In this document: positions 45,287 to 57,244 of the stretch, piece by piece
Position numbering within the stretch: position 1 is the first letter of the stretch
Layout of the letters: each line of letters starts with the position of its first letter
Source: Isoetes taiwanensis
Taxonomy: Eukaryota > Streptophyta > Lycopodiopsida > Isoetales > Isoetaceae
Direction: 5' to 3'
Length of the DNA stretch: 64,000 nt
Assembly (NCBI GenBank): GCA_021234155.1
Contig: JAJEKV010000205.1
Span: forward strand, 1,223,501-1,287,500
Position numbers and translations under genes: made by a program
Notes under the pieces: model-generated
Seen by the model: the letters and a program-made list of their open reading frames with translations, nothing else
Told to the model about the DNA's origin: nothing
The model's database searches: none

Positions 45287-47396
45287 ATGCGCACTCCCCA
45301 CATGGTTCTGCAGAGATTTAGGAGCGACTGGGAGACAGAAAGTGATCCCGTGGCATGGGATTTGTGTATCATGGCGCCTTTCTTCGCCCTTTTATTTCCA
45401 TTGGTTCGATTTCTATTAGATCGGCTCGTCTTAGAGGTATGGCATGTTATTCTGACTTCTTTCATTTTGGAAAACGTTACATTAAGAGCAGACTTGACCC
45501 AAGAAACAATGCAGAACATTGTTCACTAGATCCATCACTTTCTGAAATTGTGTTTGACCTTGTTTCAAGCGTTGACTATGTTGACTTGTAAGCCATAAGA
45601 AGTTTACAAAGAAGAAACTCAAATTCTAATTACAGTATTCTAAAGATTGCCAAAACATATCCATAATGGAGAAAGTTTGATTACGTAATTTGTGATTGCG
45701 AGGTTTATTCACTCTTCCACAGTAAGCTGTTTGTTGTTCCACATCTAATTTCCACATTATGTATTCAGGCGTTGGGGTGGAAACTTGTATTCAAAAGGCC
45801 CGTTCATTTATTTAAGAAACTTAGCAAAGCAGAGCAGGAAGAAGTAAAGAAATTACATGTGAAGTTCAAGGAATCAGGTTGGAAACTTGTGTACTATTTA
45901 TCTGCCGAAATCTTTGCCGTGCTTATTACATATCAGGAGCCATGGTTCAGAGATACAAAACAATTTTGGGTAGGACCTGGGAGTCAAGTATGGCCAGAAC
46001 AGAAAGCTAAGTGAGAATCCTTCCTGTACCTTTTTCCAGATCAATGTGCTTGGATTTTAGTCTTATGTAGATTTCTTTAATTTCAGGTTAAAATTGAAAG
46101 TATTATACTCCTTTGCAAGTGGATTTTATGTCTATAGCATATTTGCACTTCTTTTCTGGGAGACGAGAAGGAAAGACTTTGTTGTGAGCATGCTCCATCA
46201 TGTTTCTACAGTGATTCTGATTGTGTTTTCTTTTATGGCCAGGTATACTACTTTAAATTCTTGCCTTATTGTGTGTCTCTGGTATCAATAATTAATGCAT
46301 TGCAGATTTTCTCGTGTTGGCTCTGTCGTGCTAGCTTTGCATGATGCCAGTGACGTGTTTCTAGAGATTGGGAAAATGACAAAGTATGCAGGCATTCCTG
46401 TTGTTCCGGACGTGTCTTTTGCTATTTTTGCGGTCTCTTGGGTGATTCTTCGTCTCATCTACTTTCCTTTCTGGATTATTAGAAGTACAAGGTATGGGAA
46501 GTTGCTTCATTGCTAGCCGGGACAGATAAAGTTAATGGAATATCTTTCACCTTAATTTTCTTAGGCTTGGTGATGAATACATTAGGCAAGATGTGGCATC
46601 TTTTATGTAGATGCCAGAAGACAAAGGAATAGGGTACACAATCTAGAGTATTATGGAAAAGAACATATTGGAGAGTAGATGAAAAAGGATGTGCTTAAAA
46701 CATAACTCTGATGACAGGTTACTGCAGACATCCCATTCTTCCACCCCAAATGAACTTTCCAGCTGCCTGACTAAAGCTTTCCCGTGGCTCTTGTTACTGT
46801 TCTTCTCTCTTAAATTTGGTGGTAATGTTCGCCATGACTGTGTAGCTATGTTATTGAAGAATACCATAAGGAACGAAGCAGATTATATAAGTAGGTGGCG
46901 TCATTTTTCAAGAATTTGGTGGTTGATATTTCGAAATTAGAAGAAATATGGAAATCATTGTCATAGGCTGGGATGTTTTGTAGTAAAAGTACCTTGTCAT
47001 GGATCGCAAGAGGTTATTATCCATGCCATCACCGTAAATGTAGTTCCAGAAAACTGTAGTTTTAGACAATTTTATTTCTTAAGAAATGTGTTATGGTGCT
47101 AAAAAAGCTTATTGCTCCTTTGCAGCTACGAAGTTCTCAAAGTGCTTGATATTAAGAAGCATGCAGGTTATGGGCCAATTATGTACTATGTATTCAACAC
47201 TTTGCTAATTAGTCTGTTTGTCCTTCATGTGTATTGGTGGATTCTTATTTTCCGAATGCTAGTTAATCAAATAAAAGCAAGAGGGAAAATAGGGGATGAT
47301 GTCCGTTCAGGTACTCATCATTCTCGTGCTTTATGCTTCTCACTTGATTGAAGTCTGAACGATGTTCCCGATACTGCAGATGAAGATGATGATTAA
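45287..47396 (+). CDS. LAG1: Ceramide synthase, LAG1 homologue (TLC domain), six exons
   Basis: It acylates sphingoid bases to ceramide in the ER membrane. Exons: 45287-45436, 45769-46010, 46087-46242, 46306-46491, 47126-47310 and 47380-47396, all with GT-AG introns, giving 311 residues, a usual length for plant LAG1/LOH proteins. The first exon holds [11 protein letters not shown] and a membrane segment, [19 protein letters not shown]. Next come EESGWKL-like [39 protein letters not shown], the LHHV segment, and the active-site Lag1 motif [10 protein letters not shown]. Then [16 protein letters not shown], the [16 protein letters not shown] helix, and an acidic tail ending DEDDD. All junctions keep frame and no stop interrupts, so the gene looks functional. 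Confidence 0.93.
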
Positions 47397-49251
47397 GCGA
47401 CAACACATAGGAGTGCTAGTCTCATTCTTTATGGAAAGTGGAAATTTTATACTTATCTTTGATACAGCTTGTCATTGAATCATTGGGTACGTTCTGTAAT
47501 GTTACGAAAGCTCTCTATTCATTTCTTCGATGTACTTAATTTGTACATCTGATGGCTATCCACATTTTGTGCATAGCAGAAACATTTTCTGAAACACATT
47601 TATGCTTTTCCAGAGATATGGGAAAAAAGAAAATGGGTGTTACGAGTGTAATTACTGTAAGGTTTCTATAATCAGGGTATCTTGTTTGTTGCAAATCTAT
47701 AAGTGGATGAGGTAATGGTGTTTATTCCTGTGAACATGCTTGCTCACTCAACATAGAAGGTTTGATTTTCAATACTTAATGTGAGAATTATGTAAGAATC
47801 TTGTCAAGAGGATATAAATGGCTCAATTTAAATGGCTCGATTCGATTCTTAATATGTCAACACGATAGTCAAAATGAATGTCGTCTCAATTGGGTCTACA
47901 TCAACAGGCTTCTCAAATAGATGAACATGTGTTTACTCCTCGGTGCATTTATGTTCACTCAACAGAAAGGAGTTAATTTGATTCTTAATATGTCACCACA
48001 TCAGGGGTGGAATAAATTAATCCTTAATGTACTATGCTGAACCTGATAGTCAAACCTATGAACAATATCTCAATTGTGACACAGGGCTTAATTTGATTCT
48101 TAATATATGTACATATGAACATGTCATTTGGGTCGATTTTTGCCCCTCGGTGCTGAGATTCCTTCTACGCAAATCACACCTGTTAAATCAGTTGTTACAG
48201 CTGAATGACAAAACAACTAAAGCAATAAATAAAAAAAAACCGCATGTTCCCCTTCCAAAATAACTTCTACAGGTTCTCTAGCCACTGTTTTGATCTGGCT
48301 ACTATTGCCCATTTGAACAGCTTCAAATTGACAACAAGAAAGAGCTTTGGATTCATATATGGCAGTTCAACCCATCTAATCTAGAAAGTGAAGCTCAAAA
48401 CCTGAAATAGGATGAACTTTTTCTGAAATATATCAAGAATTTTGCAAGCTCTTTGGACCGCAACACAATCAACTCCCAACATTGAAGTATTAATGTAGGG
48501 GCAGTCTTATTTTCTCCCATGCAACATCACCACTTCATCTGTACATACTTGGATGCAGAATCTTATTGAATGCTTGCTGAACATCCACAAGAGAAGAAGG
48601 AAGTGCCAGATTAAAGGATCACCCAAAAGAGAAATCGGATCAAGTTCATTTTGCTGACGCATCCAATACCTGACACTATGCTCTGCACTATCGCTCACAA
48701 ATTTTGCCATCTTCCATGTGTTTACAGAAAGCTTCCTTGATGTTTCAGCAGATTTGAGCAGAGAAAGGACACGGTAACATAAACTTACATGAGAAATGTG
48801 GCTGTTCAATTATTAAATTAGCAATAATTACCTTCATTTGAAAAACTTCTTGCATCTTCTATGTCTTGAGGCTGGATACATGTAGGAACCTATCTTTCAA
48901 ATGTGTATCATACCAGGCTGCTAGGATTGCAAGACTCGTTAGCCCATTTCTTTCACAAACTCCTTTTGTACTCCTCTCACACAATGTCATCAACGTAGTA
49001 AAATTAAGATATCTTTCGCTCCAATCTTCAAGATCCAGCACAAAAGAATTTCGTGCAGTGCCAGGGCAGTCTCCATAAATAAGGTCCAAGCACCGACCAT
49101 GGCCAGCTAATGAACAGGCCCACAATTGTCAATTCCGGCAACCAAATTACACAGGTCAATGAAGAGGCAGATACGAAGATGCACAGACTAAGTACATCAG
49201 TAAATCTGTAAATCCACACTTGTGAATTTGGTCGGTCAGCCCGGGTAAACA
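47397..49251. other. Downstream of LAG1, no recognised gene
   Basis: Probably the LAG1 3' UTR followed by spacer. AATTTGATTCTTAATATGT-like motifs recur at about 47970, 48090 and 47840. Antisense frames at 48507-48809 and 48859-49125 look peptide-like, but I do not recognise them. Confidence 0.4.
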
Positions 49252-49335
49252 TGTGAAGTTGTCAACGTATTCCTTCAATGCAAATCAACGCTATGTCAAG
49301 TTGTCAACGTATTCCTTCAATGCAAATCAACGCTT
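49252..49335 (+). promoter_or_regulatory. Duplicated 42-bp promoter unit of the GRP gene
   Basis: AGTTGTCAACGTATTCCTTC followed by AATGCAAATCAACGCT occurs twice, 42 bp apart, ending about 20 bp before the TATA box. It may carry regulatory sites (an AACG or CAACG core), but this is inferred from position. Confidence 0.7.
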
Positions 49336-49353
49336 GTTTGGTGGCATCCAGGC

Positions 49354-49360
49354 TATAAAA
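49354..49360 (+). promoter_or_regulatory. TATA box of the GRP gene
   Basis: CTATAAAATG, 53 bp before the start codon, in a good plant TATA context. Transcription would begin near 49385. Confidence 0.75.
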
Positions 49361-49406
49361 TGAGGCGCTAAACAGCAGCCATGCATCCCCAATTTTAGCA
49401 CCAAGC

Positions 49407-49802
49407 ATGGATCGATCATGGGCACTAGCTATTCTGCTTGTATTGGCATCAGCCTCTATCCTGCAGCTTCTCGCCGAGGCTCGCATGCTCGGGGAAGAAA
49501 CTGCAGCCGGAGGCCGCGAGCTTGCTGAACAGACCAAATCTGAGCAGCATAAGGAGGCCACAGTGCAGCCCGAACATTATGGCGGTGGATATGGTGGTGG
49601 ATATGGAAACGGTGGAGGGTATGGTGGTGGATATGGAAATGGTGGTCATGGAGGCTATGGGTATGGTCACGGAGGCTATGGCCATGGTGGATATGGTCAT
49701 GGTGGAGGCTATGGGTATGGTAACGGAGGCTATGGCCATGGTGGATATGGTCATGGTGGCTATGGTTACGGTCATGGTGGTTATGGTGGAGGTCACCACT
49801 AG
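49407..49802 (+). CDS. Secreted glycine-rich protein (cell-wall type)
   Basis: The 131-residue open frame has no intron. Residues 1-25 (MDRSWALAILLVLASASILQ then LLAEA) form a good signal peptide with likely cleavage before RMLGEE. A short hydrophilic region follows (AGGRELAEQTKSEQHKEA). From about residue 56 to the end come tyrosine-glycine repeats, first GGGYGGGYGNGG and then GYGHGGYGHGGYG with histidines. There are no cysteines in the tail, so it is a structural GRP of the GGX/GGYG type rather than a cysteine-rich one. Such proteins are exported to the cell wall. A TATA box and a duplicated promoter unit lie upstream, and two degraded copies follow. The high glycine content also opens antisense frames, which are shadows. 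Confidence 0.9.
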   Translation: MDRSWALAILLVLASASILQLLAEARMLGEETAAGGRELAEQTKSEQHKEATVQPEHYGGGYGGGYGNGGGYGGGYGNGGHGGYGYGHGGYGHGGYGHGGGYGYGNGGYGHGGYGHGGYGYGHGGYGGGHH

Positions 49803-50109
49803 TGAACAACTCTTTTATGGATATTAAAAATACTATCTATCTATCTTATGGATATAGAATATGTGTCCTCTATAGAGGTTGAAACTTTGTTTATGTACCG
49901 TTCTTCTTTCTACTATAAAAGGTTGTTCTGCATACTAATAGATCATGAATTTTTTTCTTCTATTTCATTGTCTTATACTATCTACCTCTATTGGCATGTT
50001 CATGTCAATGAGCAAGATGCACCACTACACTGACAATGCCAAGCTAGTCTAGCATTTAGGCACCATTGCAGTATTACCTCTTAACTACATATTAACTACA
50101 TACTTCCTT

Positions 50110-50399
50110 GTTGCATATGAAACTGCAAATCGAAGGCCAAGAGCTTGTTGAACAAACCAAATCTAAGCAGCACAACCCATTTGTCTGCATTTGTTTTGAA
50201 GAAAGGGTCGATGGGGCACAATTGTGTGAAAAATAAAATGCAATTATTTGCTTGCAACAATGTGTGGCACATGGCAAATATAACCATTACCTTAGGTAAC
50301 ATATGAGGTTAGCTGTTAATTCATACCTGTGCAAATAGAAAATATAAATACTACTTCCAGAGGTAGGATTTATTGTGAGAAGAGGATAAACGTGCTCTT
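50110..50399 (+). pseudogene. Decayed duplicate of the GRP gene (middle copy)
   Basis: From ACTGCAAATCGAAGGCCAAG it matches the part of the GRP gene after the signal peptide (CTGCAGCCGGAGGCCGCGAG), then AGCTTGTTGAACA and ACCAAATCTAAGCAGCA. The signal peptide is missing and the glycine-rich repeats are replaced by unrelated AT-rich sequence. It shares its downstream half with the next copy (for example TTTGCTTGCAACAATGTGTG). Confidence 0.75.
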
Positions 50400-50503
50400 T
50401 GTTTCATGCAAGGCACATTTACATGTATTACAACGTCTTTACTGATTTACGCATGTTTCTTGACAATCAGGCTTTAAATGCATCTCCAATTCTAGTATCA
50501 AGC

Positions 50504-50900
50504 ATGGACCGATCGATCATGGGCACTAGCAATTCTGATTGTATTGGCATGTGCCTCCATGTTGCAGCTTCTCACCGAGGCTCGCATGCTTGGTGAAGAA
50601 ACTGCAAATCGAAGTCCAAGAGCTTGTTGAACAAACCAAATCTAAGCAGCACAACACATTCGTCTGCATTTATTTGGAAGAAAGAATCGATGAGCACATT
50701 TGTGTGCAAAATAAAGTAAAGTGCAATTATTTGCTTGCAACAATGTGTGGCAAATGGCAAATATAACCATTACCTTAGGTCAGATATGAGGTTAAGTGTT
50801 AATTCATACATTTGCATAGAAAATATAACTGCTACTTTGAGAGGTAGGATATATTGTGAGAAGAGGATAAATGTGCTCTATCTGTGTCATAAAATATCAC
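50504..50900 (+). pseudogene. Decayed duplicate of the GRP gene (third copy)
   Basis: ATGGACCGATCGATCATGGG corresponds to the GRP start but contains an extra 4 bases (ATCG), which throws the frame off after a few codons. The remaining signal-peptide coding sequence, GGCTCGCATGCTTGG and AACAAACCAAATCTAAGC, is still alignable. The glycine-rich region is absent. Upstream sequence (TCTCCAATTCTAGTATCAAG) still resembles the leader of the intact gene. Confidence 0.85.
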
Positions 50901-51649
50901 ACTGACTCCAAATTTTGGTCCACTATTGGAAACCCTACTTTTCTTAGGTCCACATGTATTTTATTCAGAGATCACAAAAAAACCTACATGTAGATCTGTG
51001 GAGGTGTGGTTTTCCTAATTGACGGTGGTGTTTTTTAAGTGGACAAGGAACGTCCACTGTTGCTTTTTTAAGGAGCTGTGTTTTTTATTTTTTAAAGGTG
51101 TTGTTTTTTAAGAAGGTATGGTTTTTTCTTAAAAGAACTGTCATTTTTGTTTTTTGAGGTGGTATTGTTTTTCAGAAGATGTAGTTTTTAGAGGTATGGT
51201 TTATAAGTAAGTGTAGTTTCTAAAGAGGTTTTTCTTAAAGGATGTATGGTTCTCTAAAGGGGGTAATATTTCAAGGTTCTTTATAGCCAATCTTATAAGC
51301 ACCATTATACAATCATTGCACTACTCCCATCCATATATGACACCCCATAAAGTATTCATGTTGTCATTGCATGCCATCTGCTAACGTGCCTTGGATGATC
51401 TACATCTTTCTTCGGGTTAGGCGCTGATGAGCACATTGAACTATCCGTGTGGCTGGCTAAGAGCCGCCTTCACGGACCAAGCACAACGATAAGTGTTCAT
51501 CGGTACGAGTCAAAGGAATATCCTGCTGACCTTTTACTTTCGTGTGGAGAGCACGCCGAGGATAAATACCGAATATAGAAGGTTCTAAATACAATTTATA
51601 TTCAAAAATTTCAGAAATTTTTGAATGAGCAAGTTGTTTCGTCCCCAAA
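50901..51649. other. Non-genic stretch
   Basis: GTTTTTT-rich and (T)n-rich simple sequence at 51000-51250. No gene was recognised. Confidence 0.4.
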
Positions 51650-51654
51650 ATTGA

Positions 51655-52330
<676 letters not shown>

Positions 52331-52663
52331 GAGAGAGAGAGTTTTGCCCTTTTGCCTCAAATCCATTTTTTGAGCATATGCACATGATCTCAGGTTCTAT
52401 TCAAACTTGAAGGACTTGAGCATGCAACAAAAACCTTATAGAAAAAGAAATTGTTTGCTGGTTTTTTCTTACAGTGAACACGTATCTCTCCATCACCTTA
52501 GTTCCAAATCAAGCCAAATTTTTTTCCACATGTTCCTATGAGTTTTTCCTGATAGTCAGCTAGAAATGTTAAAAAACATGCAAGATATCATCATTTGAGT
52601 GTGCATACTTTTTTTTGCCATAGGAATGTGCAATGGCCAAATTTTCTGTCCACAAATATGCCA
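52331..52663. other. Non-genic stretch
   Basis: Short GA-rich patch at 52326-52340, then no recognisable feature. Confidence 0.4.
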
Positions 52664-52970
52664 CCTAGGCTCAGGCATGCCAAGGTGGCTCAAACATGTC
52701 ACCAAGGTGGCTCCAACATGCCAAGATGACTCCAACATGCCACGCGGGCTCTAACATGCCATGCGGGCTCTAACATACCAAGGTGGTGCAAACATGCCAC
52801 GTGGGTTCCACCATGCTACGTGGGTTCCACCATGCCACCTAGGCTCCAACAGGCGAAGGTGGCTCAAACATGCCACGTGGGCTCCAACATGCCACCTAGG
52901 CTCAAATATACCTGCCACCTAGGCTCTAACATGCTAAGGTGGCTCAAACATCTCTACATGAGGCTCAAAC
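52664..52970 (+). repeat. Minisatellite, about 16-20-bp unit
   Basis: About 16 degenerate units around ACATGCCACGTGGGCTC and ACATGCCAAGGTGGCTC follow each other. Many contain CCACGTGG or CCACCTAGG cores. It lies next to the 3' end of the LINE copy at 52985 and could be its tail or target. Confidence 0.9.
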
Positions 52971-52989
52971 AAGCCCGTTGCTGCAGGAA

Positions 52990-53491
52990 TTAACCCCCCT
53001 CCTTAGGAGGGAAAAACCGTCGCAGCAACAAGCCTGATGGCGGCTGTACAAATATACATATACACATGAATTTCCGGCACCTCAGGTAGGCGCCCGGGGG
53101 CAGAGGTGAGTCCACAGATCCAAAACCTCCTGGAGGTAGAAGCCAAGGGATCGAGGCCCGGCGTCTTGCATCGGTAGCTTCGTCGGGGCGCACTGTGTCG
53201 CACCAAGAGAACGAAGCGAACCCGAATCGACTATAGGCGGACAGCTCGAAGGCATGGCTTATATCCTCAACAACCCCACGGCAACACCGACAAAGCCACG
53301 TCCCGGGCGGCTCTCCAACCCAGACCCGTCTCAAGCCGAAGATGGTGGGCGCTGTTCGAATGGACGCGATGATCCCGCGCTTCTTCATGGGCTGGCGAGA
53401 ACGCAGTAGAAGAGGGCTGGTTTATGTGTTGTTTGTAGTGTGCCATATTTACGTTCCACAGCATGGTGGTCCCGAGCTTCCGAGGAAACAA
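52990..53491 (-). pseudogene. LINE C-terminal zinc-binding region, frameshifted
   Basis: In one frame HYKQHINQPSSTAFSPAHEE is followed by SNSAHHLRLETGLGW; in the other MKKRGIIASIRTAPTI is followed by CRCCRGVVEDISHAFELSAY. Together these mirror ISTKKRRAIAAIRTGSHHLR and the C-x2-C, EDExH, CPxY blocks of relatives. It is degraded. Confidence 0.7.
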
Positions 53492-53690
53492 GAGTCCAAG
53501 TATCCCCTCAGCCTATCCCGGCCGGCATCTGTGTGCACCTGGACGCACCTATGTGCATCTACGTTCTAAGCGTGCGCCATCGGGCTCTCTTGTCCTTCCA
53601 ACAAGCCGAGTGGATTCGTTGGGGCTCATTGCCACGGCAGAAGCCAAGAGTAAGCCCATCGCGGCCCACCTCCGGAAATAAACAATGTGT

Positions 53691-53870
53691 CTATCGAGGG
53701 GCGCATGTTGCGAGGGGGCATGAATCTGTCTCACGCAACAAGATCTGATATGGAACCAAGACTTGACCCCAAAGGCGGTCGGGCGACGTGGCTGGGTGTT
53801 CCCATGTCTCCATGAGGAAGATGAGGTCCATGTCCCGGCCCTTCTGAATTGAGGCTATCACCCTTCTACC
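53691..53870 (-). pseudogene. LINE endonuclease start
   Basis: GRDMDLIFLMETWEHP matches MDIIFLQETWEY of the 32-kb copy. The catalytic Glu of the ETW block is kept; the frame ends soon after and the downstream EN blocks are lost. Confidence 0.7.
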
Positions 53871-54880
53871 ACGGGAAACCCCGACACCGGGTTCGGACCA
53901 CCACCGGGAGGCACAATTCCCTATTGAGTGGCCTGAGATGCTTGTGTAGTTTGTGTCACGGATGGACCAGCGGCCGGGAGCGACCGAAGTTAAGGGGGCG
54001 AACTTCGGACAAGCGGCGAAAAGGGGCGCATTTGGTTGAGTGGGGAGGCGATTATGAGGAGGATCGAAGCTGAGGCGGAGGGGTAGCATTTGGTATCGGA
54101 AAGGTGCATTGGCAGCATTTGGTCGTCGGCGCCCCCGACCTGGCGAACTCCGCGTCAAGCGTGCCTCTGCAGACCTTTGGAGTAAGATCCCCGGCCACAT
54201 GAGAGATGTGTCCTTCAAGAATTTGCCCCGCCGCAGAGATGGCCTCTTGAACTTGTGCATCCGCAACCGCGGAACACCACGGCGGTGCGGGCACGGTATT
54301 TGGACCCACACCGGCTGGTCAGCAGAATCTGAAGCGTGTCCCTGGACCAGAAGCGTGTGTGTATCTTCCCCGGGTGTGATTCTCTTCCAACTCTTAGGCA
54401 GGCCCCGAACTACCGTGTTGTGGCTCCGTCACCTACGCCTCCCGCGAACCGGGTCCGGTGAGGGCACCGGGCCCACTCGGGTTTGGTGGTGGCGCAGCGT
54501 GATGATAGTGCGGCCCGAGGGCGGGGGCTTGGTATGCGGCGTTCGGAGTTGACGGGGTGACGATTGACTTCTTGGGGTTGTTGGCTTCTGCGATGCGGGT
54601 GTGTCATGTGCTGCGATACGTTCTCCCCGAAGTGCGGGCTCGGCTCTTGCAAGGCTTAGTCTGTCTTGCCATCTCCAGCGTCGCGGTGCCGCCATTGTTC
54701 ATTGCGCCTGCCTGGGGACCCTTGCCTTCTTTGGGCAGCGACGGTCGGGCTCCTGCATTTCGGTCTCGTGCCAAATCCTTCTCGAGAAAGAGCACTCGAT
54801 CTTTGCTGGTTAACTTCCAAAGGTGATGCGCAGCCTACGTCTGCAGCGGTAGCCTCCTCAACTTTCCGGGGTGCGGCGTA

Positions 54881-55505
54881 TTATGCGCCGTGCCATGCCA
54901 TTGGCCTCATCGACCTCGATGCGGAGCTGAGACGTGATTGCAAGTGTCTCGCGCGCTGCCCGGTCCCTGTCCTGTCTCGCAGCGTCCAGGGTATCCACGC
55001 GAGCCTACATGTCTGCGAGCACCTGCGGTCTTGCTGTCTCTTAGAGTGCACCAAGCGGATGCTGTCGTCCACCCGGTGTGCTTGGGTCTCCAACTCAGTG
55101 ATCTGTTGTTTTGCTATCACCAACTGTCTGTGCAACACGTGGGATGTTGCAGACTCCATCTCCGTCTCCAGGCCCACAATGCGGGCACTATTGGCCTCAA
55201 CCCCAGCTTGGATGGCGGCCCAAGGTTTGTCCAATGGAGGGGGCCCTGTGGGGCCTGAGCAGCCAACTTTGGCCTGCCGAGCCGGCCTGGCTGTGTGGGC
55301 CTTGGCCCGGGCCTCCTTCTTCATGGAGGATGTCTCTCCCTTGCCCATTGCGTCTGCACGGGGCCGCTTCTTGGTTTTCCCAGGCAGGCTCGGCCTGCGG
55401 GAGGTCAGCAGGCTGTGCTGGGGTTTGCCCGAGGTGGGGTGCTGTGGTCTGTGGAAGTTCACCTGCTAGGGGTGAGTCCGGACACTGGGCTGCTTCTGTG
55501 GCCAT
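54881..55505 (-). pseudogene. LINE ORF1 with coiled coil
   Basis: It probably starts MATEAAQCPDSP at 55505, shifts frame, and continues through a basic stretch (KKEARAKAHTARPARQAK) to PWAAIQAGVEANSARIVGLE and VIAKQQITELETQAHRVDD. This heptad-like part aligns with the ORF1 remains near 40.0 and 57.4 kb. No RRM or zinc knuckle is visible. The role in the RNP is inferred from LINE ORF1 proteins in general. Confidence 0.65.
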
Positions 55506-55541
55506 GATTTGGGGTATGGCACGTCAAGCAAGGTTTAGGTA

Positions 55542-55605
55542 GGCTTTGTAGCTGTAAGCATGAATAAGAACATGGCTTTGTAGCTGTAAGCATGAATAAG
55601 AATGA
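55542..55605 (+). repeat. Tandem duplication, 32-bp unit
   Basis: GGCTTTGTAGCTGTAAGCAT followed by GAATAAGAA occurs at 55542 and again at 55574. Confidence 0.9.
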
Positions 55606-57244
55606 TTATAAATTATGAATGATACATGTCAGCTCTGGTAGGTCTATTTGTAGTTTCAATGCTCTAGAAAGATGAGCTTCCATAGCAATTCAGATGTAGC
55701 GACAATCAAATCTACATTGTAACTTGATACATATTTAAACATAGTCATTCTTTTGGGATACATATACTACATTTGCCATTCTTTTGGGATACATAAGACT
55801 ACATGTTGTACACCCCTTGCACACAATTAATGGTCCATAGATACTCCTTGTCCTTTGTCTTCAATCCTAATACTAGGATAACGAGGGATTATCAATTATA
55901 GTCTTTAACATGATTATAAATGTGTATTTAAATTGTTTTCATTACATCGCTTTATATCCCAACTAGATGTGTGTTTGCATGTCTAAACGTTCGACAAAGT
56001 TTTTGCTAACTCAAAGCACAAAGTTGATAGCTCTACTATGTGAGAATTGGTTTCATATCTAAGAGAACAAAAGCTCAAGTCCATAAGGACCAACAACCCA
56101 TATGAATGTATGGTTTATGTAGTTTTACATAAGATATATTGTAGACCCATTCAAATGTTGATCATATTTGAACTTTGTCTGCTTCTCCATGATCAACTCA
56201 GTTTCACATAATCAACCGCATTAGAATACAAATACAATTGATTTGTGTAACTCTACATAGTCAATGATCAATCCATTTGTCGCACAAATTTAGTCGACCA
56301 TAAACAAATTCCATAAATCAATACTTTTCAGCAAATATTGTTTGTATTTTATGGCTTTGCCATTTCTACTACATGGCATTCGTTTGTTGGACATTGACCC
56401 TACTCACTTTTTCTTCTACTCGCTCCTTTTTTTTTTTTAATTACTAGGTGATACTTTTTAAGGGACACTCTAAGATGCTTTTACCCATATACAATAAATG
56501 AATATTATTCCCATACAACCACATGTATTGCCCACTGAAGGTGGGTAATAATATGTAGTTTTTTAAGAATGGGCAAGTGTACTTCTCCTAAGCCAACTCC
56601 TAAATCTAAAAATCTATGATATATAAAAGATTGAGCATTTTAGGCATTTCATGAGGGAACAAGTACTCAAACAATTTACGCAAATACATTACAATACCTG
56701 GAGTAACACACATAATAACTTATATAAAATCTTCATGTATAAACACATGGACTGCCCACCAAAGGTGGGCAATTTACTAGTGTAGACAACTATATTGGCA
56801 GAGTAGAACATTTTCCCAGATGCTATGATAGATATTTGTGTCTGATTCATGATAAGATGGACCAACACAAGACTTTCTTGCCAAAGCTAGATCCTTTGCC
56901 TGAGCATTGTCAAAATGCTTTTCAGATGAAAGTAATCTTAGCGGGTATCTTAACACATGGACATGGCACTGACACCTACGAACATTTTGTGCTTGATCTT
57001 TGGAAGGATGATCTGAATTTTTATGTGAGTTTGATTTTCAAGTGCTTAAGGACACTAGAGAGAGGAACTATAGTTAGACCCCACTTTTGATGCCTTGATG
57101 GATGATCAACCGCTTACTTACCAAAGGCAGATAAAGGAGTTCACATTGAAAGTATCGACTAAAATAAGGAGAACTTGGGATGAGTTTCCCATACAAGAAA
57201 AACAACTGCCATCGATTTTCTTCGGTGGATGCCTGGACAACCCT
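55606..57244. other. AT-rich stretch with two hairpins and an unidentified frame
   Basis: Hairpins TGCCCACCAAAGGTGGGCA (56757-56775) and a weaker version near 56530. An open frame at 56836-57090 (HKTFLPKLDPLPEHCQNAFQ, then ILAGILTHGHGTDTYEHF) looks protein-like, but I do not recognise it. Otherwise no gene was seen. Confidence 0.35.

Larger units (their letters stand above)
52985..55505 (-). mobile_element. LINE copy with ORF1, EN start and tail but no RT (internal deletion)
   Basis: On the - strand: ORF1-like sequence at about 55505-54881, the beginning of an endonuclease near 53870-53690, then directly the zinc-binding tail at 53491-52990. The reverse transcriptase and most of the endonuclease are absent. 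The sequence is visibly richer in G and C than its surroundings. It belongs to the same family as the copies at 32-41 kb and 57.3 kb. Confidence 0.7.

Noticed and set aside
48507-49125. Antisense frames that look peptide-like between LAG1 and GRP
   Set aside because: I could not match them to a family and stops divide them; not enough to call a gene.
49438-49827. Long overlapping and antisense frames on the GRP gene
   Set aside because: Shadows of the glycine-rich repeats; only the 49407-49802 frame has a signal peptide and TATA box.
49823-49850. TTAAAAATAC(TATC)n after the GRP gene as another LINE tail
   Set aside because: Only about 20 bp of resemblance and no GTGGACG block; a chance microsatellite is as likely.
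54109-55542. Long + strand frames of up to 267 residues in the GC-rich region
   Set aside because: Antisense to the LINE ORF1; high GC reduces stop frequency.
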